This document shows, piece after piece, positions 41,030 through 49,459 of a stretch of DNA of 64,000 nt. The translations under genes and the position numbers were made by a program. The DNA is from Parerythrobacter aestuarii (GTDB taxonomy: Bacteria; Pseudomonadota; Alphaproteobacteria; Sphingomonadales; Sphingomonadaceae), in contig NZ_JARBWD010000001.1 of assembly GCF_030140925.1 (NCBI RefSeq), positions 1,860,001 to 1,924,000 on the forward strand, given 5' to 3'. A model generated the notes under the pieces. That model had not been told where the DNA came from, made no database searches, and was given only the letters and a program-made list of their open reading frames with translations. Numbering within the stretch: position 1 is the first letter of the stretch; each line of letters begins with the position of its first letter.

Positions 41030-42123
41030 GCCATTTTCTCCTGCGCCATCGCGAGATTGATGCGGAATTTTGTCAAGCGGGCACGCTGGTCCCGCTCATG
41101 GGCGATGCGACCGTCCATGTCGTTGACGAGCTTGCGTACCAACGCGAGGCCCAACCCCTGCCCGCCCTTCTTCGAGGTTACAAAAGGCTCGAACACGCGG
41201 TCGCGCACAGCGGGATCGATGCCAGGTCCATTGTCGGTAACAGTAAGCTCGATCGGCAAGCGGATCGAACGGCCCGGTCGCAGCACATTCATCACGAGGC
41301 CACTGACGAAACGAGTCTGTACCGTCACTACACCACTGTCATCTTCGGTTTCAGCGGCATCACGGGCGTTGCTGAGCAGGTTGATGAGCACTTGCTGCAA
41401 CGAATCCGGGCTGGCCCAGACTGGCGGAAGCGATGGATCGAACTCTTCCAGGAAGGTCACACCCTTGTCGCCTGCAGAGCGCACTACTGTGAGCGCGGCT
41501 CGAACGATTTCGTGCAAGTTGACGGCCTCCATCGGATCGACATTGCGGCTGCCGAGCCGCTGCATCCGGTCGACCAGGCGCGCAATCCGGTCCACTTCGC
41601 TGCCGATCAGCCGGGCGAACGGACGGTCGGCTTCCGGCAATTTGCGGATCAGCAACTGCCCGGCCCCGCGAATAGCGGCGAGCGGATTCTTTATTTCATG
41701 TGCGAGGACCGACGGCGCGCCGACCATTGCGTCATCATAGGTGCGATCCATGTCTGCCTGACCACTGTCTGACAGTGTGATAACACGCCAGCCCGGATGG
41801 CTTGCGATTGGCGAGAGAGTCATATTGACCTGCCGCGTCGCATCTCCCGAAGCAATGGCCAGGCCTCGCGCCGTCAGACGCGCTTCGGTGTCGCTGAACC
41901 GCTCAAGCACGCGCTGATCAACAATCTCTACGGATTCGAGGAACGGAGTGCCCAACAAGCGGCTCGCGCTCTTCCCCAACAGGTCTTCTGCCGCAGGATT
42001 GACCTCCGCCACAGCACCGTGAGGATCAAGCAACAGGACTGCGAAGACCATGTTGGCGATCTGCGCGGTGGGATCGGGGCGAGTATCCGATGACGGACCC
42101 GACCGGGCCTCTACATCGCTCAT
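41026..42123 (-). CDS. ntrB: Nitrogen regulation sensor kinase NtrB
   Basis: 365-residue soluble histidine kinase/phosphatase for NtrC. N-terminal PAS domain ([22 protein letters not shown]), HisKA with [15 protein letters not shown], and HATPase with [14 protein letters not shown] and [11 protein letters not shown]. In the family PII protein switches it between kinase and phosphatase. Both ends show ATGA overlap, with dusB upstream and ntrC downstream. Confidence 0.95.
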   Translation of the reverse strand: MSDVEARSGPSSDTRPDPTAQIANMVFAVLLLDPHGAVAEVNPAAEDLLGKSASRLLGTPFLESVEIVDQRVLERFSDTEARLTARGLAIASGDATRQVNMTLSPIASHPGWRVITLSDSGQADMDRTYDDAMVGAPSVLAHEIKNPLAAIRGAGQLLIRKLPEADRPFARLIGSEVDRIARLVDRMQRLGSRNVDPMEAVNLHEIVRAALTVVRSAGDKGVTFLEEFDPSLPPVWASPDSLQQVLINLLSNARDAAETEDDSGVVTVQTRFVSGLVMNVLRPGRSIRLPIELTVTDNGPGIDPAVRDRVFEPFVTSKKGGQGLGLALVRKLVNDMDGRIAHERDQRARLTKFRINLAMAQEKMA

Positions 42124-43136
42124 GCTGCCCGGCGCCGCAGGAACGGCTCGTAGAACCGTTCGATCTCGCCCAGCACCTGTTTCGGATCATCGATGAAATT
42201 GACGAAATTGCGGAACTCGGCAGAGCCGTGCATCCCCTTCGTGTACCAGCCAAGATGCTTGCGGGCGATCTTGGTGCCGACATTCTCGCCATAGTGATCG
42301 AGCATCCGCTGGTAGTGCTCGACCAGCGTTTCATACTGTTCATCGAAGCTCGGGCTTTCAAGCGTCTCGCCCGTGCGCCACCAATGCATCACCTGCGCCA
42401 GCAGCCACGGCTTGCCATAGGCACCACGGCCGATCATCAAGCCGTCGGCCCCCGATTGCTCGAGCGCCTTTGCAGCATCCTCAACCCCGCAAATGTCGCC
42501 ATTGACGATGACCGGGATCGAAACCGCTTCCTTCACCTGGCGGATGAACGACCAGTCGGCATGCCCCTTGTACATCTGGTTGCGGGTACGGCCGTGGACA
42601 GTGACCATCTTCACACCGAGATCTTCAGCAATGCGAGCGAGCTCAGGGGCATTGAGGCTGGCATGGTCCCAACCCATACGCATCTTCACAGTTACCGGGA
42701 CATCGACAGCCTTTACGGTCGCTTCCATCAGCTTGGTCGCCAGCGGCACTTCACGCATCAGGGCGCTGCCGGCGAGCTGGCCCACCACCTTGCGCACCGG
42801 GCAGCCGAAATTGATATCGATGATCGCTGCGCCATTGCCTTCCTGCAGCTTGGCCGCTTCCGCCATCGAAACAGGATCACAGCCGACAAGCTGCATCGAC
42901 ACAGGGTCTTCGCTTTCGTCCCACTCAGCCTTTTGAACCGACTGGCGGGTTTCGCGAATGGCGGCTTCGCTAGCTATCATCTCGGTGACATTAAGTCCCG
43001 AGCCATAGCGCCGCACCAGCGTCCGGAAAGGCAGGTCCGTAACGCCCGTCATCGGGGCAAGCACCACCGGCGTCTCGATCGAGACGGGACCGACATTGAT
43101 CGGCTTCAGCGGAGGTGGAGGCGGTAAATCGCTCAT
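42120..43136 (-). CDS. dusB: tRNA-dihydrouridine synthase (DusB/NifR3)
   Basis: 338-residue FMN enzyme reducing uridines in the tRNA D loop. [13 protein letters not shown] near the N-terminus, the catalytic-cysteine segment [20 protein letters not shown] and [19 protein letters not shown] phosphate-binding region ([14 protein letters not shown]) identify it. ATG 43136 gives a Pro-rich but plausible N-terminus; 12 further residues are possible upstream. It is the first gene of the ntr cluster and diverges from ispD over 81 bases that must hold both promoters. Confidence 0.95.
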   Translation of the reverse strand: MSDLPPPPPLKPINVGPVSIETPVVLAPMTGVTDLPFRTLVRRYGSGLNVTEMIASEAAIRETRQSVQKAEWDESEDPVSMQLVGCDPVSMAEAAKLQEGNGAAIIDINFGCPVRKVVGQLAGSALMREVPLATKLMEATVKAVDVPVTVKMRMGWDHASLNAPELARIAEDLGVKMVTVHGRTRNQMYKGHADWSFIRQVKEAVSIPVIVNGDICGVEDAAKALEQSGADGLMIGRGAYGKPWLLAQVMHWWRTGETLESPSFDEQYETLVEHYQRMLDHYGENVGTKIARKHLGWYTKGMHGSAEFRNFVNFIDDPKQVLGEIERFYEPFLRRRAA

Positions 43137-43217
43137 GGTGCAATGCAGAATGCCTAAAATTTGGGCAGCCACTAGTGGATTGCAGCGATGCGCGCAAGGC
43201 GTTAGCGGGAATGTTCA

Positions 43218-43883
43218 ATGAGCAGACATGATCCACTCCCGTCCTTCGCAGCAATTGTTGTCGCCGCTGGCAAAGGCGCGCGTGCCGGACAGAAGGTCCC
43301 GAAGCAATTCGCCGACTGGCAGGGCAAGCCGGTGGTGCGTCATTCGGTGGAAGCGCTGGCAGCGGCTGGAGCCGATCCGATTGTCGTCGCGATCCCGGCC
43401 GGGGCGGAAATCCAGGCCATGATGGCGCTGACCGGGTTTGACAGCGTCCGGTTCGTCACAGGCGGTGCGACGCGGCAGGAATCGGTCGCGAAAGCGCTCA
43501 ATTCGCTGAGCGAAGACGCTCCGGAACGGGTGCTCATTCACGATGCGGCCCGGCCCGGCTTGCCACAGGACGTGATCGAGCGCTTGCTGCATTCGCTGGC
43601 AGATCATGCAGGGGCCATCCCGACCTTGCCCGTCGTCGACAGCCTTGCGGTCGACGCCGACGGCGTCATGGCAGGATCGGCAGACCGTGAGACATTGCGC
43701 CGGGTCCAGACGCCACAGGCGTTTCGATTTGAATCCATTCATTCTGCTCACCGCGCATGGCAAGGTGATCCCACTGCTGGCGACGATGCGCAGGTGCTGG
43801 CCGCGAGAGGCGAAACAGTTGCCCTGGTCGAAGGGGCCGAGTCGCTGCGAAAACTGACCTTTGCAGAAGACTTCAATGACTGA
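43218..43883 (+). CDS. ispD: 2-C-methyl-D-erythritol 4-phosphate cytidylyltransferase
   Basis: MEP-pathway enzyme making CDP-ME, 221 residues. The nucleotidyltransferase loop [18 protein letters not shown] and [11 protein letters not shown] are conserved, together with [10 protein letters not shown]. In many alphaproteobacteria IspD is fused to IspF; here the two are separate frames overlapping by 8 bases. It is transcribed away from dusB. Confidence 0.94.
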   Translation: MSRHDPLPSFAAIVVAAGKGARAGQKVPKQFADWQGKPVVRHSVEALAAAGADPIVVAIPAGAEIQAMMALTGFDSVRFVTGGATRQESVAKALNSLSEDAPERVLIHDAARPGLPQDVIERLLHSLADHAGAIPTLPVVDSLAVDADGVMAGSADRETLRRVQTPQAFRFESIHSAHRAWQGDPTAGDDAQVLAARGETVALVEGAESLRKLTFAEDFND

Positions 43884-44370
43884 TCTGCTTCCGGTCCGCG
43901 TCGGCATGGGCTTCGATGTGCACCGGCTGACCGAGGGGGAAGAACTCTGGCTTGGCGGCCTGCGGATCGAGCACGATCTTGGCCTGGCAGGCCACAGTGA
44001 TGCTGACGTTGCGCTGCATGCCATTGTCGATGCACTGCTTGGCGCGATTGCCAATGGCGACATCGGCAGCCATTTCCCGCCCAGCGATCCGCAATGGAAA
44101 GGCGCGGCGTCCTCCGCTTTCGTCGAACACGCCGCGAAGCTGGTTACCGAAGCGGGCTACCGCGTGGGTAATGTCGACCTGACGATTATCTGTGAAGCGC
44201 CCAAGATCGGGCCGCATCGCGAAGCCATGCGCGAACGGATTGCCGCTTTGCTGGGGACACCTGTGACTGCGATCAGCGTGAAAGCAACCACGACCGAGCG
44301 ACTGGGCTTCACCGGACGCGGCGAAGGTATCGCGGCACAAGCGGTTGCTACGGTACTGGCGGATACGTAG
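43876..44370 (+). CDS. ispF: 2-C-methyl-D-erythritol 2,4-cyclodiphosphate synthase
   Basis: 164 residues from ATG 43876. Zinc ligands are in GMGFDVHRL and [19 protein letters not shown], and the CDP-binding [17 protein letters not shown] lies at the C-terminus. It forms ME-cPP in the MEP pathway as a trimer. The start overlaps the ispD stop by 8 bases, so translation is probably coupled; pncC starts 10 bases later. Confidence 0.94.
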   Translation: MTDLLPVRVGMGFDVHRLTEGEELWLGGLRIEHDLGLAGHSDADVALHAIVDALLGAIANGDIGSHFPPSDPQWKGAASSAFVEHAAKLVTEAGYRVGNVDLTIICEAPKIGPHREAMRERIAALLGTPVTAISVKATTTERLGFTGRGEGIAAQAVATVLADT

Positions 44371-44380
44371 AAGCCGGGCA

Positions 44381-44884
44381 ATGACCACTGATACCCTCCT
44401 CCCCGCAGACATCCAGGACCTCGCCCGCAAGGTCGTGGAAGCGAACACCGCAGCCGGACGCACAATTGCCCTGGCGGAAAGCTGCACCGGTGGGCTGGTT
44501 GCCGGATCGATTACCGAGATACCCGGTTCTTCGGCCGTGCTGGATCGCGGATTCGTGACCTATTCCAACGAAGCAAAGATGGAGATGCTCGACGTCTCCA
44601 GCGACATTATCGAAACTTTCGGGGCTGTTTCCATCGCCTGTGTGTGGGCCATGGCGCAGGGCGCTCTCAAGAACAGCCGGGCCGATGTTGCCGTTGCCAT
44701 CAGCGGCGTCGCCGGTCCTGGCGGAGGAACGCCCCAGAAGCCCGTGGGAACGGTGGTATTCGCCCGGGTGACCCGCGGCGAGGACGGCGAGCCGGAAGGC
44801 GAACTCAAGAGCTTCGGCGACTTGGGGCGCGGCGAAATCCGACGTCAGGCGACGCTTTGCGCGTTGGAATTGCTGCTGCCATAA
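44381..44884 (+). CDS. pncC: CinA C-terminal domain protein (nicotinamide-nucleotide amidase)
   Basis: 167 residues from ATG 44381, comprising only the CinA_C domain: AESCTGGLVAGSITEIPGSS with the catalytic serine region, FVTYSNEAKMEML and ISGVAGPGGGTPQKPVGTV. It deamidates nicotinamide mononucleotide to NaMN in NAD recycling. No N-terminal MoaB-like CinA domain is present. Its last 40 bases overlap the 3' end of the convergent Coq10-like gene. Confidence 0.9.
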   Translation: MTTDTLLPADIQDLARKVVEANTAAGRTIALAESCTGGLVAGSITEIPGSSAVLDRGFVTYSNEAKMEMLDVSSDIIETFGAVSIACVWAMAQGALKNSRADVAVAISGVAGPGGGTPQKPVGTVVFARVTRGEDGEPEGELKSFGDLGRGEIRRQATLCALELLLP

Positions 44885-45306
44885 AGCCTGTCTGCGCGCG
44901 CTTCGAAGGCTTCGACCATGCGGCGAAAGGCACGGTCGAAATATTGCCCGGCAATGGTCTCGAAAACGCGGCTCTTGAAAGTGAAATCGACTGCAAAATC
45001 GACTGCACAGCCTTGTTCGCCGTACGGGGCAAACTGCCATTGGTTGTCGAGATCGCGTAACGGCCCGTCGACATAGTGGACCCGGATGAAATCCGGCCGC
45101 TGCTTCTCGACCCGCGAGGTAAATTTCTCGCGCAGGTTCTTGAAGCCGACCACCATGTCGGCGATCATTTCCGTATCGCTGTCGCTCCGAACCCGGGTCG
45201 CCACAACCCAGGGCAGGAATTCCGCATAGCGGCCGACGTCGGCCACCAGATCGTACATCTGTTCAGGCGTATATGGCAGATGCCGCGTTTCGCGGATGCC
45301 GGGCAT
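44845..45306 (-). CDS. Coq10/RatA-like START-domain protein
   Basis: 153 residues of the polyketide cyclase/START superfamily. [33 protein letters not shown] and FKNLREKFTSRV are typical of the family that includes Coq10 (ubiquinone-binding) and RatA. The RatA toxin name stems from E. coli, and a role in respiration-related quinone handling is more likely in this group. It starts at the last base of the lipA stop (TGATG), and its end overlaps pncC by 40 bases. Confidence 0.85.
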   Translation of the reverse strand: MPGIRETRHLPYTPEQMYDLVADVGRYAEFLPWVVATRVRSDSDTEMIADMVVGFKNLREKFTSRVEKQRPDFIRVHYVDGPLRDLDNQWQFAPYGEQGCAVDFAVDFTFKSRVFETIAGQYFDRAFRRMVEAFEARADRLYGSSNSNAQSVA

Positions 45307-46259
45307 CAGCCCCCCGACCTTTCCCGCTCCTTCGCGAGCCTGGCTTCGCGGGCAGTCCGCATCTCGGCGAAATCGTCGCCTGCATGGTAGCTCGAACGGG
45401 TCAACGGGCTTGAGGCGACCTGCAAGAAGCCCTTGGCGCGGGCAATCGCACCATAGGCGTTGAATGCCTTCGGTGTGACGAAATCCTCGACCTTGGCGTG
45501 CTTGGGTGTGGGCTGGAGATATTGGCCCATGGTGATGAAATCGACATCCGCGCTGCGCATGTCGTCCATCACCTGGTGAACTTCGAGCCGTTGCTCGCCC
45601 AGCCCCAGCATGATGCCGGACTTGGTAAAGATCAGCGGATCATGGGCTTTCACTTCTTCCAGCAAACGAAGCGAGGCGTAGTAGCGTGCGCCCGGGCGGA
45701 TGGTAGGATATAGCCGCGGAACGGTTTCGAGATTGTGGTTGTAGACATCCGGACCTGCCTCACAGATCGCTTCGACTGCCGGCCGCATCTTGCCCCGGAA
45801 GTCCGGCGTCAGGATCTCGATGGTGGTGTTCGGCGTCTCGCGACGCAGGGCCTTGATCACCTTGACGAATTGACCGGCCCCGCCGTCGGGCAAATCATCG
45901 CGGTCGACGCTGGTGATGACAATGTGCTCCAGCCCCATCTTGCCCGCCGCAATAGCGACGTTTTCCGGTTCCATCGGATCGACGATACGCGGCATGCCGG
46001 TCTTTACGTTGCAAAAGGCGCAGGCGCGGGTGCACACGTCGCCAAGGATCATGACGGTGGCGTGTTTTTTCTCCCAGCACTCACCGATATTGGGGCACGC
46101 CGCTTCCTCGCATACGGTGTTGAGCTTGAGATCACGCATCAGCTTGCGCGTCTCGTGATAGCCCTTGCTCACCGGTGCCTTTACGCGAATCCAGTCCGGC
46201 TTGCGCTGACGTGCGGGACGCTCTTCGTTCGGCTCGGGTGCGGAGGAAAGGTCGTTCAT
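45306..46259 (-). CDS. lipA: Lipoyl synthase
   Basis: Radical SAM enzyme that inserts two sulfurs into octanoyl groups, 317 residues. The auxiliary cluster motif is [12 protein letters not shown] (C-x4-C-x5-C), the SAM cluster motif CTRACAFC (C-x3-C-x2-C), and the C-terminal serine ligand in RSSYHAGD. It supplies lipoate for the pyruvate dehydrogenase lipoyl domains encoded at 10 and 63 kb. It is coupled to the Coq10-like gene. Confidence 0.96.
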   Translation of the reverse strand: MNDLSSAPEPNEERPARQRKPDWIRVKAPVSKGYHETRKLMRDLKLNTVCEEAACPNIGECWEKKHATVMILGDVCTRACAFCNVKTGMPRIVDPMEPENVAIAAGKMGLEHIVITSVDRDDLPDGGAGQFVKVIKALRRETPNTTIEILTPDFRGKMRPAVEAICEAGPDVYNHNLETVPRLYPTIRPGARYYASLRLLEEVKAHDPLIFTKSGIMLGLGEQRLEVHQVMDDMRSADVDFITMGQYLQPTPKHAKVEDFVTPKAFNAYGAIARAKGFLQVASSPLTRSSYHAGDDFAEMRTAREARLAKERERSGG

Positions 46260-46357
46260 GGTGGCCCATCTAGTGCCCTCCCTTCGTCACGGCAACCGTG
46301 CATAGCGATGCGCAATCCCTCTTGCCTTGCGGAAAGTTTCGCGGCAGCAGCGCAGGC

Positions 46358-46996
46358 ATGAAATCATTCGAAGAGATGCTCGACGGCTATCGAGAATTCC
46401 GGTCTGGCGACTGGAAAGTTCAGCGGGAACGCTGGGAGAAGCTGGCGCAGGGCCAGTCGCCCCAGGTGATGGTCATTTCCTGCTCCGACAGCCGCGTCGA
46501 TCCGGCTCAGATTCTGGGGGTGGCACCAGGTGAAATCTTCGTTGTCCGCAATGTCGCGGCGTTAGTCCCTCCCTTTGAGACGTCTCCGGGCCGCCACGGC
46601 GTTTCCGCCGCACTGGAATTTGCAGTGCAGTTCCTCAAGGTGCGCGAAGTTGTTGTCATGGGCCATGGCATGTGCGGCGGTTGTCAGGCTGCACTGACGC
46701 AGGACCTCCACGGTAACGAACTTGGCGAAGGCGGTTTCGTCGCGCACTGGATCGATATGCTCGATGATGTGCGCGAGCCAATTGCCGCCGAACTCGGCAC
46801 TGAAGGTCGCGATGCTGAACGGGCTATGGAGTTGGCAGCAATCAAGGTCAGCCTCGAAAACCTGCGCACCTTCCCTTGTGTCCAGCAGAAAGAAGCGGCT
46901 GGAACGCTGACCTTGCGAGGGGCACATTTCGCCATCTCCGACGGAATTCTCTATCTGCTGGATGAGACAACAGGCGACTTCCGACCCGCCGACTAG
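46358..46996 (+). CDS. Beta-class carbonic anhydrase
   Basis: 212 residues from ATG 46358. Zinc ligands C42 (SCSDSRVDP, with the D44-R46 dyad), H103 and C106 (GHGMCGGC) are all present. It interconverts CO2 and bicarbonate in the cytoplasm, as needed for carboxylation reactions. An earlier ATG would add 20 unconserved residues. It diverges from lipA over about 100 bases. Confidence 0.93.
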   Translation: MKSFEEMLDGYREFRSGDWKVQRERWEKLAQGQSPQVMVISCSDSRVDPAQILGVAPGEIFVVRNVAALVPPFETSPGRHGVSAALEFAVQFLKVREVVVMGHGMCGGCQAALTQDLHGNELGEGGFVAHWIDMLDDVREPIAAELGTEGRDAERAMELAAIKVSLENLRTFPCVQQKEAAGTLTLRGAHFAISDGILYLLDETTGDFRPAD

Positions 46997-47044
46997 CGCG
47001 ACAAGCGCCTTGCGCTCCGCTTGCCGCGCGCCCATGTGGCCTCC

Positions 47045-47776
47045 ATGTCTGACACTCCACTCAAGAATATCGCCCTTCTCATCGACGCGGACAACACCAC
47101 GCCCAAGGGGATTGACCCGGTGCTGACCGTCATGGCCGAACTGGGCCAGGTCAACATCAAGCGGGCCTATGGCAACTTCGCCAAGAACAACCTGCAAAAC
47201 TGGGACAAGATCACCCACAAATACGGCATTCGCCCGCAACAGCAGTTCGACCTTACGGCTGGCAAGAACGCGACAGACATGGCGATGACGATCGATGCGA
47301 TCGACCTGCTTTACCAGGGCAAGGTCGATGGTTTCGGGATCATGAGCTCCGACAGCGACTTTACCCCCCTTGTCACCCGACTGCGCCAGGACGGGCTGGT
47401 CGTTTACGGGTTCGGCAGCACCAGCAAGACCCCGGGGGCATTCAAGTCTGCCTGTACCCGGTTCATCGATATCGATGCACTGATCAAGGGTGCTGAGGAT
47501 GAAAGCGATAATCGCAAGGACAGCAAGCAGCCGGCTGCCAAGGGTACTGTCGATGATGAGCTGGTCGACCTGCTTGGAACCGCGTGGAAAGCGGCGAAGC
47601 GAGACGATGAGGGATTTGCACGCCTGCAAGAAGTCGGGCAGATCGCCGGGAACCGGTCCAGCTTCGATGTGCGCAACTACGGGTTCAAGCGCCTGTCAGA
47701 ACTGGTCCGTTCGCTCGACCGGTTCGAAATGAAGCGCGGCGACGATGGCCAGCTCTACGTCAAGCGTTTGCGGTAA
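47045..47776 (+). CDS. NYN-domain putative RNase with OST-HTH/LOTUS domain
   Basis: 243 residues. N-terminal NYN (PIN-like) nuclease fold (LabA/DUF88) with acidic residues in ALLIDADNTT, ATDMAMTIDAIDLL and IMSSDSDFTPLV. A Lys/Asp-rich linker (160-175) leads to a C-terminal LOTUS/OST-HTH domain (VDDELVDLLGTAWKAAKRDD to QLYVKRL), which in other proteins binds RNA, including G-quadruplexes. A role in RNA turnover is likely but the target is unknown. ATG 47045 chosen over 47021 as closest to the conserved start. Confidence 0.85.
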   Translation: MSDTPLKNIALLIDADNTTPKGIDPVLTVMAELGQVNIKRAYGNFAKNNLQNWDKITHKYGIRPQQQFDLTAGKNATDMAMTIDAIDLLYQGKVDGFGIMSSDSDFTPLVTRLRQDGLVVYGFGSTSKTPGAFKSACTRFIDIDALIKGAEDESDNRKDSKQPAAKGTVDDELVDLLGTAWKAAKRDDEGFARLQEVGQIAGNRSSFDVRNYGFKRLSELVRSLDRFEMKRGDDGQLYVKRLR

Positions 47777-47795
47777 CCGGACACTGCCAAAAAGA

Positions 47796-47828
47796 AACGG
47801 CGCGAACCCACCGGGGGTCCGCGCCGTT
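47796..47828. terminator. Bidirectional intrinsic terminator between convergent genes
   Basis: AACGGCGCG (47796-47804) pairs exactly with CGCGCCGTT (47820-47828); the interior ACCC/GGGT extends the stem past one mismatch. On the minus strand it is followed by TTCTTTTTGG, so it should end the TPR-protein transcript efficiently; the plus-strand gene may use it too. Confidence 0.85.
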
Positions 47829-47848
47829 CGTATTTGCTCGGCTAGGGT

Positions 47849-49165
47849 TTACTGAGCCGCTGGTGCCGCAGCCGAAGCTCGTGCAATGGCGTCGGCAAGC
47901 TGCTTGGCATAAGCCGCCCAGAGAGCCGAAACGTCGGCGTAGGCACCCGACGCCGCGTTGAAATTCTCAACCGCTTCGGCGGCCTTGCCCTGGCGCACCT
48001 GGGCAATGCCCAGACGGGTCAGCGTACGATCGCGGTCGACACCCGGCAGAGTCAGCGCCTTGGCGTAGAATTCCTCCGCCCGCGGGTTCATCGAATAGCT
48101 CAGGAAAGCATCGCCGGCAGCCATGACGGTGGTCAGCGAATCGCCGTTGCGGGCGTCATCTTCCAGTTCCGGCAAGTCGCTCTGGTCGGTTGCAATACGA
48201 TCCTTCGCACCGCTTAGGGCTTCGGCAACGTAGACATCATCAGGCCGCAGCAGACCCTTTTCGATACCTTCGTCGATGATGGCCTTCACTTCGCCGGGCA
48301 AACGGCGGAAGTCGGCAGCTTCGACATAGTCGACATAATCGCGTTCCTGGCGCATGCCGTTGGTGAGGCGTGCCAGGCGCAGCGCGTCCAGCGTGACCTG
48401 ACCATCGAGGTCCGACGTATTGCGCAGGATGGCAATCGCATCGCCCCAGCTTTCAGCCGAAGGATACTTGGCAGCGTACATGCGCGAGAACATCTTCGCC
48501 TGCGCGTTGAGGTCGTTCTGGTACGCCACCGTCAGGCCACGGCGCAGCCATGCAGCGGGAATTTCGGTTCCGGCTGCATCACGCGCGTCGATCACACCCT
48601 TGAGGTAAGACAGACCGTCGCCATACATGTCTTCGTTGAAGTAGGCTTCGGCGATGATCGCTTCGGGCTCATTGTCGGTATAGCCGGCAGCGATCGCCTT
48701 CTTGATCCAGTCGCGTGCCGCGGCCCAGTCTTCGTCCTGGTAGGCGAGCTGACCGGCGAGGAAGGTGTAGGCAGCAGTGTTTTCTGCCGGCACCTTGCCG
48801 CTTTCGAGCATCATGGCAACGCCCTTGCGCTGGATCGCCATGTCATCCGAATCGCGTCCGACAACATAGAACAGGTTGCCTGCCGCCATCTTGTCGTCGT
48901 CGGTGCTGACCGCAGCTTCGACACCGGGCAGCGCAGCCTTGATCGAAGCCCAATCAGGGGCTTCCGCCTTGGCCATCGCATCGACGGGTGAATAAGCGGC
49001 AATGAATTCCTTGGAATAGTCAGCCTTGCCGGCCTTCGCCTTCTTCTTCGCTGCGTAGGCCGGGGTTTCCAGCGCGGCAGCGCCGACTACGGTGCCGGCG
49101 ACGAGGGCCAGAGCCAGAGCGATCGAGGAGCCCGGACGGGCGGGGTTGCGATTGATGAGACGCAT
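47849..49165 (-). CDS. Exported TPR-like protein of unknown function
   Basis: 438 residues with a signal peptide (SSIALALALVAGTVVGAAALETPAYA), so periplasmic. The mature part is alpha-helical with degenerate TPR/SEL1-like repeats (YTFLAGQLAYQDEDWAAARDWIKKAI; ALTLPGVDRDRTLTRLGIAQVRQGKAAEAVENF is split here by position about 385-415) and an Ala-rich end. No catalytic motif is visible. The start has GGGAGAAACGC upstream. It is transcribed away from gyrA and ended by the strong hairpin at 47.8 kb. Confidence 0.8.
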   Translation of the reverse strand: MRLINRNPARPGSSIALALALVAGTVVGAAALETPAYAAKKKAKAGKADYSKEFIAAYSPVDAMAKAEAPDWASIKAALPGVEAAVSTDDDKMAAGNLFYVVGRDSDDMAIQRKGVAMMLESGKVPAENTAAYTFLAGQLAYQDEDWAAARDWIKKAIAAGYTDNEPEAIIAEAYFNEDMYGDGLSYLKGVIDARDAAGTEIPAAWLRRGLTVAYQNDLNAQAKMFSRMYAAKYPSAESWGDAIAILRNTSDLDGQVTLDALRLARLTNGMRQERDYVDYVEAADFRRLPGEVKAIIDEGIEKGLLRPDDVYVAEALSGAKDRIATDQSDLPELEDDARNGDSLTTVMAAGDAFLSYSMNPRAEEFYAKALTLPGVDRDRTLTRLGIAQVRQGKAAEAVENFNAASGAYADVSALWAAYAKQLADAIARASAAAPAAQ

Positions 49166-49459
49166 GTGCGTTTCTCCCGTTTCTTATAGGTTCAAAAACT
49201 GTGTGATGGCAGCGGTTGCCCAATACCTCTACGCGCGGGCAAGCGAGTTGATCCGCTGTATGTCCCGTAATCTAGGGAATCCGCGCTGAATGAGGATTGA
49301 ATGATGCTGTCAGGGTTCACGGCGGCCTCCTCTAGGTAAATGTGGAAAACAACGCAACATCACCCCATATAGGCGCTGTGCGAGTGGCCTGTTGCTGCTC
49401 CTTCCCCTAGTCTCCTGCGCAGCAATTTTGCCCGCAATCATGAGCGGATTGAACACGTT
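49166..49459. promoter_or_regulatory. Divergent intergenic region between the TPR gene and gyrA
   Basis: 294 bases without a gene, the largest gap in the window. On the minus strand TATAAG lies about 24 bases before the TPR start. On the plus side an AT-rich segment (TGTGGAAAACAACG ... CATATAGG) about 100 bases before gyrA could hold a promoter. No riboswitch or clear operator is seen. Confidence 0.4.

Noticed and set aside
43218..44370. ispD and ispF as a broken fusion gene
   Set aside because: Each has its own start and complete domain; separate, overlapping genes are normal in this lineage and no frameshift is needed.
44845..45306. RatA toxin of a toxin-antitoxin pair
   Set aside because: No partner antitoxin gene is adjacent; the protein fits the Coq10-like START group and is coupled to lipA.
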